Below, in pieces: positions 12,216-22,600 of a stretch of 64,000 bases of DNA. Below the pieces are notes generated by a model that saw only the letters and a list, made by a program, of their open reading frames with translations, ran no database searches and was not told where the DNA came from. Made by a program: the position numbers and the translations under genes. Position 1 is the stretch's first letter. Each line of letters starts with the position of its first letter. Source of the stretch: Amoebophrya sp. A120 (Eukaryota; Sar; Dinophyceae; Syndiniales; Amoebophryaceae); contig CAJINV010000002.1 of NCBI GenBank assembly GCA_905178155.1, forward strand, positions 1,504,677 to 1,568,676. The letters run 5' to 3'.

Positions 12216-13750
12216 TCACACCAACCTCCCCAAATCGAACCCGGTTGCGTTCTTAAACATCGCCCCGGCCACCCAACTCTGCATCTTGTCCTTCTGGTCC
12301 CGTATCAACTGCAAAAATATTTGGATCTGGAAACTTGTAATGCTGCGTTGGGACTAGTGAATGCTCTGTAATGCACAGGCAAGCACGAGAAATATCTGCG
12401 CGTCCTTGTGTTGCGTTTTTCGCATGACAAGCTGCGTTTTTGCATGACAGGCAAAAGGGTCTCTTCTTGGACACGCATCACAAACTTTGTTTTTGGTCAT
12501 GCCGGACAAGCATGACAAGTCTCGCAATCTTCCAGACCCAGACACTTTTGCATTTGATATCCCGGGAACACTTCCAAAACGCGACCAGATTGCTCCAGGC
12601 GAACACGTTGGCAACGACGAGGAAAACGACCCAACTGAGGTTCAGGGAGATCACGTTCAGGATGAGGAAAAGCGTCCAGATCAACGCCCAGCTATACCTG
12701 TTTTCATTTTTTCGTTTCGATAAGAGAGTAGTCGCAGTTTTGATCATTGGTTTTGCGCATGACAAAAGACCGCAGTCAAACCAAAGTCATTCAGCTTTAT
12801 GCATGACAAAGAGACCAAAAAAAAACATACGTTCCCAGCCAGAAGACGTTTTTGTCGAGCGGATCCAGCTGTGATTCGTCTTGCAAAGACTCGAAGATCC
12901 ATTCGTTGACCTCCTCACCCGTGGCTTCGTCGTCTTTTATGATGTTCCACCAGCGGAGACCTACTAGCTTTCGTCCGGTGACGTTCTTTACCTTTGAGAA
13001 GAAGTGCTTTGTCATGCAAAGTTGTCAAGCATTTATGGTACTTATTTGTCATGCGAACCAGGGTAAGATCATCTCACGCTCAAAACAACAACCAGCTATA
13101 CCGTCCAGAAGTCGAAAGCCAAAAATAGGATGCAGAAGATGTAGGTCAGCACTGTGTTGCTCCACAGGTAACCGCCGAAGAGGTAGGCGAAGAGGCTGTT
13201 ATTGATGTGATCACAAGTCAACTGAATTTGTATTGCGCAATCATCCTCAGAAACATCATTTCTCATGCGATGAAACACCTTAGAAGGGAAGTGAATCAAC
13301 AGCATCTACTCTTTTATACCACAGCATCTTGAAGAGCAGGTGAAAGCAGCACACGACCGGGTGCTTCGCGTTTTTTATGAACTCCGGTATGGCCTGCTGC
13401 AACGCCGTGGGTGGCGGCGCGGACCCAAACCCCGTCATCTCTTGCGCCCCGCCGGCGGGGACAACTGGGGTCATGGTGCCGGATAATGAACTCGGTGTTG
13501 ATACCCCGCCTCCGAGCGACCCCGCCATCGAAACCGTCCCGGTTGTACTTGCGGTGGAGATTTTCTCCTGGCTGAAAAAATTATCAAGCTCATTTCTGCT
13601 CGCTTGCGGCGCAGTTGTACTGGTGGAAGGGGCAGGAGTGCTGCTTATGTCCGCGAAAATGTCGTCTATTGAGTTCCCAGCCGGCTGCGGATTCGCCGAC
13701 ATCCGGGGCGGCTGGTAGTTTGAACCGGTGCTGTTACCCGTTTCGAACAT
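12216..13750 (-). CDS. TVP23: TVP23 family Golgi membrane protein
   Basis: A homologue of the TVP23/FAM18 family, small multi-pass membrane proteins of late Golgi vesicles that take part in vesicle traffic. Exons: 13750-13320, 13195-13102, 12991-12831, 12697-12560, 12297-12216, giving 906 nt and 301 aa. The N-terminal 130 residues are low-complexity (Ser, Thr, Pro, Gln). The family signature follows: HPVVCCFHLLFK, then a hydrophobic stretch ending [20 protein letters not shown], then WIFES, then two more hydrophobic segments and a basic tail. The first three introns are GT-AG; the fourth is an introner. The chosen start (MFETGNSTG) is the nearest Met before clearly coding sequence; an in-frame Met at 13855 would add 35 residues. 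The extended N-terminus is longer than in yeast or animal members. Confidence 0.93.
12303..12559 (-). mobile_element. Introner, family 1, in TVP23
   Basis: 257 bp, with TIRs TATCAACTGCAAAAATATTT and its counterpart ending TTTTGCATTTGATA. Perfect TSD TCCCG at 12298-12302 and 12560-12564. Removing it with one TSD gives KCSRDQKDKMQSWVAG in frame. No alignment of the splice point within the TSD gives GT-AG ends. Confidence 0.93.
12698..13319 (-). other. Three GT-AG introns of TVP23 carrying introner-like core motifs
   Basis: Introns at 13196-13319, 12992-13101 and 12698-12830 have canonical ends (GTATAA..AACAG, GTATAG..CAAAG, GTATGT..AACAG). The second and third contain two copies each of the introner core, as GCATGACAA or TTGTCATGC, and the first contains GCATGAGAA and GCGCAATACAAATT. 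They lack TIRs and TSDs. The intervening coding pieces are 13195-13102 and 12991-12831. Confidence 0.75.
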
Positions 13751-14657
13751 TGGGACGTGGTGCTTGGGTTCACGTAGTGCTCGTGGTTCTCGTGTCTTGG
13801 TCTCGTGGACGGAGCACAGCAAGTACTGTGAAACGACTACAGTTTGTCGCTGCAATCAATGCTGGTGAAACGATGGTTCCAAAAACGACAAGCAGCTCCT
13901 GTACGTGATGCGTTCAAAAACTCATCTTGTCTTGTTAAAAAATCTGGCTTAGGACAGGGTGAAGTTGCAGTCAGAAGTTTTGCTCGTGTTAAAAACAATG
14001 TGGAGTGGAAACTAACGCCGACAATCTGGTGCTGTATTCGTCAACGTCATGATGAAGCAACCACACCGACGGACATTGAGGACCCTACAAGCGTAAGGCA
14101 CGCTACATAGACAAATCTTCAAAAACGAAATTTGTCCACGAAGTACGGTAGCGGTGCAGCAGGGTGATGTAACCCGCTGTAGAACAGCGAGTCACTTTCG
14201 CGCAAACGAAAGTGGAGACAGCCCCTGCGCCGTTAAAAACGCATGGATCGCCGTTGTGTCAGTTCGAATCAATTGAAAGTGGTTTGCCTTTGTCTCGTCC
14301 CAAAAAAATGATTCAAAAGTGAGTATTCATCATGATCATCTGTGCCACGTCCAGTCAGGCTCGCAGGTAGGAAGAAAATGAAAAGCCGTAAAGGGTCCAC
14401 AGCCTTCCATATCTACATCGCAGTCGCACATAAACGGTTTATTTTCAAAGACTGCTTTTTGGCTTCCTTAAACCAACATTTTGTTCTGAAAAAATTCCTC
14501 GAAAGATGAAAATAACCACCATTTTAAATCTTTATTCTCGAGCATGATGTGCAGAAAGCCAACCCTGCTGTACGTCCGCTCAGCTCCACTATAGATGTCG
14601 TGCTACCAAGAGATGTTGAGAACAAACCGTCTAGAGCAGTTCGTTGTCATGCGGATT
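13751..14657. other. Intergenic region between TVP23 and the ALYREF-like gene
   Basis: About 900 bp without a supportable gene. It should contain the upstream sequences of TVP23 and the 3' flank of the next gene. The only structure I can point to is the compact multi-stem candidate at 14153-14231. Confidence 0.5.
14153..14231 (+). ncRNA. Possible structured RNA (four-way junction), unconfirmed
   Basis: A 7-bp closing stem (GGTGCAG with CTGCGCC) encloses three hairpins: GGGT/ACCC, GCTGT/ACAGC and CACTTTCG/CGAAAGTG. The first two nucleotides after the outer stem and the 4-bp second stem recall a tRNA, but there is no T arm and no GTTCNA loop in place. It may be chance folding. Confidence 0.2.
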
Positions 14658-17130
14658 CTACATCACCACAATTTTCACCGTCCGTCCATTAATCTCCCCG
14701 CCGTCGAATTGGTGTTCCGCTTCATAGGCGTCTTTCGATTTTTCAAACACCACCCAACACAAATTCGCGTTTTCGTCAATTTCCGTCGTAACGACATCCC
14801 CAACTTCCTCAAACGCCCGCATAAGTTCCTCCTGCGACATGTTGGTCGGGCAGTTGTGAATCTGGATCATTTTCCCGAATCCCCGGTACTTCTCGACGGT
14901 TGTTGGGAGATGGCCCTTGTTGCCGTAAACCACAGTCTGGGCTTTCTTTTCGACTTGACCGTGGGAGGAGATCACATCCAAAGCGTTGATCTTGTTGCCA
15001 GCGGAACGACGGGCGGTAGAACTAGTGTTCTTGTTCCTACTGACCGGGTGCTGTCTCGAAGTGCTGCTGGATTCTACTCGGTTGTCAACGACCTCCGGTT
15101 GTTCCCAAGAATTGTCGGAATAACTTTGCTCGTCGTTGTTAAAACTCTGCTCAACGTTATACCGATTCTGGTTGTTCCAGGACCGGCTGCGGGAACGATT
15201 CCGAGTATTCGCTCTCGGCGGACCGGCTTCCCACGAGTCGTGCTCGTCGTGGTCTTTACCGCGTTTATTGCCTTTCTTCCCTTTTCCCTTCTTGCCCGAG
15301 GAAAATCCGCCTTTCCGCTCGTAAAAACCGACGTTCCAGTCCTCGTAGTCCATATTCAGCCGTGGAGTCCGGTAGTTTTCGACGTAAGGTTCTTCTCGTT
15401 CTTCTTCCTCATAGTTGTAAAAATCCTCGGGCTGTTCGTGATTTTTCCCACCATTATACCACGACTTTCCGTAACCACCTTTTTTCCCGTCGTACCAGTA
15501 ATCACCCTTTCCGTTCTTACCGTCTTTCTTGCCGTAATACGGCGCTACAACACCTCCGTCCTTCTTTCCAGAATAGGGGCCGTGGTTCTTGCTGTAGCCC
15601 TTTCCCTTTCCTTTGGAGTTGTACCAATCATCTTCCCATGCTTCTTGACCGCCTTTATTCCCCTTCCAGGAGCCGGAATGATCGACTGTGTAGGAGGTGT
15701 TGTAACTGTTGTGTTCTTCTTGGTAGCCGTTCTTCGAACTACCCTTCATCCACGGTTTTCCCTTCATCATGCCCTTCTCAAAAGCGGAATACGCAGAATA
15801 ATCGTCGTTGCCTTTCGAGGTGGTACTTTTTCCGCCGTAGGACTTGTCTTTGCTACCTTTCTTTCCCGTTGTGCCGTAGTAAGAAGCGGACCAATTATCT
15901 GCACCACCGTTATACCCGCCCTTGCTACCGCTTCCCTTCTCCTTCCCCTTCGCCCAAGATGGAGGCGTGTAGGTATACCAGGTGTTCCGACGGAGGACCA
16001 CTTTGTTCCCGGTAGAAGCACTGCTTTTTCCTTTCTTCCCTTTCGTACTATCGCCTTTCCCGCTTGTGCCGTCGCCAGACTTGCCTTTGCCCTGTTTTGT
16101 TGTTCGAGATATGAAATTATTCAATTTGCGACAAAAATCAAAATGTGAATGGGCTTGTGTGCTGCATTTGCGTCAAGTTCCGATCATTTCCAAGTTACGT
16201 CATGCAGGATCAAGGAAAAAACCATATCAATACCTTCCCGCCCTTCGCACTACCACCTTTAGGTTTCTTGATCGTCGCTCCTGCCTTTCGAACGAGGGTC
16301 GCCTTTTTCCGTCCTTTCAGAAATTTCACAACCGCGGCACGTGCAGCCAGTCTCGCCTTTCCGCCCTTAGACGCGCCCTTTTTCGTTGTAGCTCGTACGC
16401 GTTTCAACTTCTGTGCGAGTGTCCGCTTTTTCGACAAAGCTGACATCTTGCCGATAGTGGACGTGGGTTTCTTCTTCAGTACGAGAGTCCGCTTAATTGC
16501 AGGTCTAGTAGTTGTCGCTTGTTCTACTTTCGAAGACTGCTTTTTACCCTGCTGTTTTCCCTTGCCCTTCGCTGGTCTGGTACTACCGCCCTTGGTACTA
16601 GAGGAGGGCTTCTCTCCTTTCTTGTTGCCCTTCTTCCCCACAAGACCACCGGAAGTAGTAGATGCAGCTCCCTTTTTCCCCGTCTTCCCCTTCCCTTTGG
16701 TCTGAAACTTCGCGGCCAACAGCTTCTTTTTCGCCCCGAGCTTCTTCACCAGTGCGGCAACGGCGGCTTTCTTCAGAATGGTGCCCCGCTTCGTGGTTTT
16801 CAGCATTCTTTTTGCATTCGTCAGAGCCGATGTGGAACTACCGGTAGTGGTTTTTTTTTTCGCAGCTTTAGTTCCAGCCAGTTGTTTCTTGCCCTTAGAA
16901 GTAGTTGCGCCAGCCTTGGTTGAAATAGAAGATGAAGCACCTTTTATACTGCCGGTTCTTTTCGCTCCTTGTTTCCCTTTGCCCTTCATCTTGCTGTTTT
17001 TTCGAGGGCTGCCCGAAGCTGTGGTGGCGGTAGCGGTACTGCTGTTGGATTTGGTTTCGCGGGGTGGGAAGGAAGGTTTGGTCGGGTTTTTCGCTATCAG
17101 GTCGTCGAGACTGCTATCGAGTTTGCCCAT
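14658..17130 (-). CDS. ALYREF/Yra1-like mRNA export adaptor with long basic linker
   Basis: Two exons (17130-16234 and 16091-14658) joined through a 142-bp GT-AG intron at phase 0, giving 776 aa. The N-terminus MGKLDSSLDDLIAKN matches the UAP56-binding motif of ALYREF, Yra1 and related TREX export factors (consensus LDxSLDDII). The C-terminal 75 residues are an RRM fold with RNP2-like MIQIHN and RNP1-like LCWVVFEK, ending NGRTVKIVVM at the stop. Between them lie about 290 residues rich in Lys, Ala, Ser and Thr, then about 380 residues rich in Gly, Lys, Tyr, Ser and Asn with KGKGK and GG repeats, replacing the short RGG arms of known family members. The expected role is coupling spliced mRNA to export in the nucleus. 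Typical ALYREF proteins are about 250 aa, so the length is unusual. Alternative: another RRM protein that has acquired the motif. Confidence 0.75.
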
Positions 17131-19613
17131 TTTCGAAATTTTTGTGAAAGGGTTGGGGTCGTGTGGTATCGTGCTTGTTATAGAAGTTGATCTTTCTAGT
17201 AAGAACTTTGCTGGGGAAAAAAGGTAAAAAAGAAAAAGGTTGTTTTTCAGTCAATTCGGTAGAGGTTCTAATATCTCCGCTCAACTAGAAACGGGAGCTA
17301 TCGCTATACGTATCGGTATTCACAATATGCTAAATATGCTGTGATACGTGCGCGTGCCTCTACAACAATATGTAACTTTGCGTACTGCGTCGGCCTGGAG
17401 CACAACAAGGAAAAATGAAAAGCAGTTGCGATCTTTAAAAAAAAGGCACAGAAAGAACATGTCGGAACTGGAGGTCTTGGTATTCTGGAGGTTTTCATGA
17501 TCAACAAAAGGAAAGTCATATCAGAACATGTTGCTGAACTGGAGAGAGATCACTACGGTTCGCATAATAATTCTGATGGCAAATATTATCTTCCAGGAGA
17601 AGGAGAAGCGTGTATGCGTCAGATGCAAGAATCCCTTCAGAGGTCTTGAGTAGGTGAGAAAGCACTCCATGCAGAGAAGTAAAAAAAGTAGTTCAAGTAA
17701 GTAGCCAGTAAAAGCGGTTCACAATGACGAACATACAGGAACATCTTTGCCCGGACCTCAGCTGGTTTTCCCGCTTTCCTTTGGAAAGCCATGAGAAACG
17801 AAAATATATAATGCCGCCCGCAGCGGAGCAACGGGCCACAGCCCGCAGAGAGAAACAGTTCAGAGGCGGCGCAGCCTTGCCGCGCCAACCCGCCCTTCTT
17901 TCGGCGCGGCCTCCAGACTGGCCGGGCGGTCGGACAGGCCCCGCACGCGGCGGGGGGCCTGGCGGTGTGCAATGATCCCCGGGAGCCGACACGGGCACAA
18001 ATGGGGCCGCGGACAAAAGGGCCGGGGCGGGTGCCCTCACCAGTCTGGCCAGGCGAAAAGACGAAGGCGGGCTCGGAAGCCCGCGCGCGCGCGCGCCGGA
18101 AGCAAACGGCCGGCCGCGCGGCCGCGAGCGGCGCGCCAAGGGCTCGCCTGGTTTCAAACGGGCCACGCAAGGGCCCGGCTTTTTCGACCTTCTGGCACGG
18201 CATCCGCCTCGGGGAGATTGGCGCGCTTCGGTTGTCTTGTGGGGTCTTGCGCCGGCGCTGCCGCTCCTTCCGGGTAATAGGCATTTTTTAAACAAAGCGC
18301 CAGCGTTATCGGGCCCTACATGCCCCGTTTTCCAGAACTACATCAAGCGAATTTACAGGCACTTGCGCTATCGGGCCCTACGCCGTTTCCCAAAACATTA
18401 CTCGAATTTGAAGGCGCTTGCGTTATCGCCTCCTACACTGTTTTCTAAAACATCAAAGAACTTTAATGAGGAAAAGGCAGCGACGATTCGTCCTGTCACA
18501 GATGTACTCAAACCGACCTTCGCTCCAACGCTTCATGCCTGTGCGACCTCAACCTAGCAGTACCCAACTCCAAATCGCTGTGAAAGACAAGACTAGCCGC
18601 TCAACTTGAAATCAACGACTCGACATAGCTTGAAACTTCACGAGAGGTCCAAAACATGAACAAACTTTTTCAGCGGAGGGGCAATTATCCGAAATAGCAA
18701 ACGCCCTGCCCAGAGACACAGAATTCAAGCGCGCCCTTAATGCGGCAATACGGCTGCACGATCGCAAGCACGAGCGAGGGGCCTCGCCAGGACCCCCGCA
18801 AGGTCGCAGCAGACGCAACACCCGCACAACAAGGGCCCGGCGCGAGTGCGCGACCGAAGCAAACGACAGCCGGAGCCCCTAACGGGGCGCGGCCCTTGCA
18901 AAGAAAGCAGCGAAGCAGCAGGCCCCGGCCAGATTGGCCGGCCGGGAGATGTGGCGCGACCAGCCCCGCGGCCTGCGAGCACCAGGCCAGGCAATCGCCT
19001 ACCTGACGCAAGTCACGGCCCCCGAGCGCGTGCGCGTCCGGGGATATTAAGCACATTACTGCCCCGCAGGGCCCCCCTGGGCTTCGCCGCCCTTCTTGTA
19101 TAGCTAGCCGGCGCAGGGTTCGGCGCTTCGGGACGGGAAACTTGTGCCAGCTGAACGCCGCTGCTCTGGTCCGGGGCGGGGGCCCACGCCGGAAGAAAAG
19201 CAGTATCGGGTGATTGGCGTGCTCAAGGTCAAGGGGCCGCGCGCCCTGCGATCGCGGCCCGCGCAGAGGGACGGCCATGTTCCGCAACGGCAAAGCGCCA
19301 CTGCTGGCCTTCCGGAGCAAAGCGCCGGCGCGCTGGCCGCTGCGCGCGGGCTCTCTCTTTCTTGTATTTCGTTCTCCTGTTAGTGTTGCTTTTTTCTCCC
19401 CAAGTACTGTTTCAACCACTCCCGGACTGACTTTCACTTTCTCGCTCTCCCCTCCCATCCTTCGCAAATTAAAACGAGCAGTCCAGCAATCAATATGAAC
19501 AAGAGCGAATAAAGGTCTTCAACGAGAAACGGATCGCGCAGATCGCTTCTGCGCCTTCTCCGAAAATAGTGCGCCAGAATGTCAATGCTTTTTCCCTCGA
19601 GGTCATAAAGGCC
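17131..19613. other. Intergenic region with two GC-rich islands
   Basis: No supportable gene. GC-rich islands lie at about 17815-18260 and 18760-19340, with words such as GGCCGGCCGCGCGG. Reading frames through them are Arg/Ala/Gly/Pro-rich and open in several frames, which is expected from composition. A short tandem repeat lies between the islands (18297-18466). Flanking sequence up to the ALYREF-like start is unremarkable. Confidence 0.55.
18297..18466 (+). repeat. Three tandem copies of a 53-62 bp unit
   Basis: Copies begin near 18297, 18359 and 18414. Each opens GCGCCAGCG or GCRCTTGCG, continues TTATCGGGCCCTAC or a variant, then CGTTTTCCARAAC and an A-rich end. The copies have diverged by several bases and small indels. 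No coding sense. Confidence 0.7.
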
Positions 19614-22600
19614 TCACGTCATTACCAGTTTCCTCTTCAACAGAGTCAGCAACGGCACCAGCGCCGGCAAAACCACGGGCAAATACACCGCAGTCGTGAA
19701 TTCCAAGCTGAAATACAGCTGCGGAACCATCTTTTCATCATGAACCGCTTCATCGAGCAGAAACAAAATTTGCCGAAGCAGTTGCAGTTCCTCGGACCAA
19801 GAACTGCTAGTGACATCAAACGGACTTGTTCTACTTGTGCTGTAGTTCATCTTCCCATCATGTTCTCTCCTCCCCGATGTTGTTGTAATTCTTCGCGCCA
19901 ACAACAACTCCATCTTCTTCCCCGCCAAAACCAGTTTCTGCATCACGTCCTCCGGAAGAACATTGCTGAACTCGTTCGCATTTTTCACTTGCTCCTGAAT
20001 CCGCTGCACGTAAATTTCCCTGCAAGCCCTGGTATCAAATGTAAAAATGTCTGGGTCTGGAAGAATGCAAGTTTGTCATGCTTGTCTGGCATGACTTTTT
20101 ATAACTCGAAACCGTCGGAGACAACAACGGGCCGAACTAGCGAACGTAGGTCGCCAGGCCGCGAATACCTGACAACCCATTCCCTTACCCCGCGGGATAA
20201 AGGTTTTGCCTCGACAACAGTAACGAGAAATAAAAGGGAGGGAAGGGCGGGAAAAAATTTCACTTGAGATTTGAACTGATTTGCTTTGGGTCGAGTTTTA
20301 GGTCTTCCCGGGACCACAACAACACTGACCGGTAGGGAGCGGGGTGTCTCTTTATAAAAATCCGCTTTGTGTTCCCGCGTCGGCTACCCGGGCCGCTTCG
20401 CTAGTCCCGTGCTGCCTCCTTATCACACAAGCCATAACTTTTATAACTCGAAACCGTCGGAGACAACAACGGGCCGAACTAGCGAACGTAGGTCGCCAGA
20501 CCGCGAATACCTGACAACCCCGATGACGGAGAAAGAGAGGCCCGTTGGTACGAGGGGGCGCAGACCCAGAAGTACAAAAAAAGAAAAAAAGAGAAGAAGG
20601 TGAAGAGAAAGCAAAATGCAACGCACCAGCTTCAGCTTGTTCCCAAAACACTCAACTGCCGAAAGCAAAAACGAATCGGGAGCCCAGGGCCCGACTCTTT
20701 GTTGTGACTGTGGACCCACTCGGACGTCGCGCCGTCAAGTGTGATCCCGCACCCCATGCCGCAGCACCGAGTGAGGGACCTCAGACACGAGACGGCTAAC
20801 CAGCAAGTGTGGTCACGCTCGCCCATGCCGCAGCACGGGACAACGGACCTGAGACACAAGATGGCGCGACGACGTCTGGAGGGCCGAAGTAGTCTGAAAG
20901 TGAAGCAAAGTAGCTGCTTCAAGGCAAAAGAAGACACAACAACCCGCGAGCAATTATGTGCTAGAATCTTCCGACGATGCGGCGTCATCGCTGACAAAAT
21001 CCGCAACGTCCGTAGCTTGCGTAAGTAGTCGGTCGAGACACAGGCCCCGCCAACGTGTTGTGTAAGTACTGCACTGAGGGATCGATGAAATCATCAATGA
21101 AACTCTAACTCACATGAGAAGCCACGGGAAAATGGCGAAACTAGTATGCTGGAACAACTTGTCCCGGAGTACTTGGCAAAAGTTGAGAAATTGTACTGGT
21201 GCAAGGACCGGCCCCAAAGGTACAGTCTGCGAAACCCCCGCCCTGGAAGGACTTATCGCGCATGGAGCTGCGCTAACGTTGCAACTGTGAAAGGCACTGC
21301 TCTTAATCAGAATGATTCACACTAGAAACAGGCTGAAAGGGGGCGGGGCAGCAGGCTGCGTAGAGAAACTTGACGCGTGAAGTTTGCAACTACGTGGTCG
21401 CGCCAAGCAATCGACCACGACCTTTGTGAACGTAAGTGAAGCTATGAGGGGGAGAATAATTGACAACCTTGTCGCTGGTACTGTTGAAGTTTTTGGGTTT
21501 GTAGCTGGATTTTAGGGCGCAGGCGTACTCTTGAAACTTGACTCAGCGTGGATTTCTGCGCCGCAGGGCGCGCTCGCGGAGACAGTTGCAGTTTAAAGGG
21601 ACTTGCGGCAGCTGGTCGCACACACAGGCGCACATTTGAAACCTGCCTCAGATTGGAGTGCTGCGCCGCAGGGCGCGCTCGCAGAGAAATTGCAATTTGA
21701 TGAGACTTGTGGCAGCAGGCCAAACGCGCAGGCGCACACTTGAAACTTGACTCAGATTGGAGCGCTGCGCCGCAGGGCGCGCTCGCGGAGACAATTGCAA
21801 TTTTATGAGACTTGTGGCAACAGGCCAAAAAAAGAATTGGAGTGCTGCGCCGCAGGGCTCGCTCGCAGAGAAATTGCAATTTGATGAGACTTGTGGCAGC
21901 AGGCCAAACGCGCAGGCGTACACTTGAAACTTGACTCAGATTGGAGTGCTGCGCCGCAGGGCGCGCTCGCGGAGACAATTGTAATTTTATGAGATTTGTG
22001 GCAACAGGCCAAAAAAAAATTTCACTTGAGATTTGAACTGATTTGCTTTGGGTCGAGTTTTAGGTCTTCCCGGGACCACAACAACACTGACCGGTAGGGA
22101 GCGGGGTGTCTCTTTATAAAAATCCGCTTTGTGTTCCCGCGTCGGCTACCCGGGCCGCTTCGCTAGTCCCGTGCTGCCTCCTTATCACACAAGCCATAAC
22201 CTTAAATCTGTCATGCACATTACCAAAGAGCCCCACTTTTCTGTCATGCAGAGTACTACGTTGAAATAGAGGACACAGACAAAAATTTGAAATTTTGCTA
22301 CTACGAGTTGACCAGTCGCGTAGCCGAGATTTAGGCTTTAGGATTTCGGAAGCGGGTAGCCACCGGAGATTTTGCCGCGGGTGGAAGCAGGAAGTTCTGG
22401 ACGCGGAAAACCGGGACTACTTCGAGCCGAACCTCGACGCTCAACGGGGCCTGGGGCCTCGGGCTACCGGCGTCCTGGACTGGATGCAGCGCCGCCGCTT
22501 CTTGCTTGTTCTTTTTGTTTTTAGCATGATGAACTAGCTAAACCTGCAGGCGCATTAGCTAGCTCCCCAAAATAGAGTAGTTCAATTTTATTCACCATGG

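Noticed and set aside
14259-14275. GTTCGAATC as a tRNA T loop
   Set aside because: The flanking bases do not pair into a T stem, and no acceptor, D or anticodon arms fit around it.
14595-16148. 517-codon plus-strand reading frame
   Set aside because: It is antisense to the ALYREF-like gene, whose RRM, UAP56-binding motif and phase-0 intron are convincing; the plus-strand product has no recognisable feature.
21508-22013. CRISPR array
   Set aside because: The repeats are about 104 bp and contiguous, with no unique spacers, in a eukaryotic intron.
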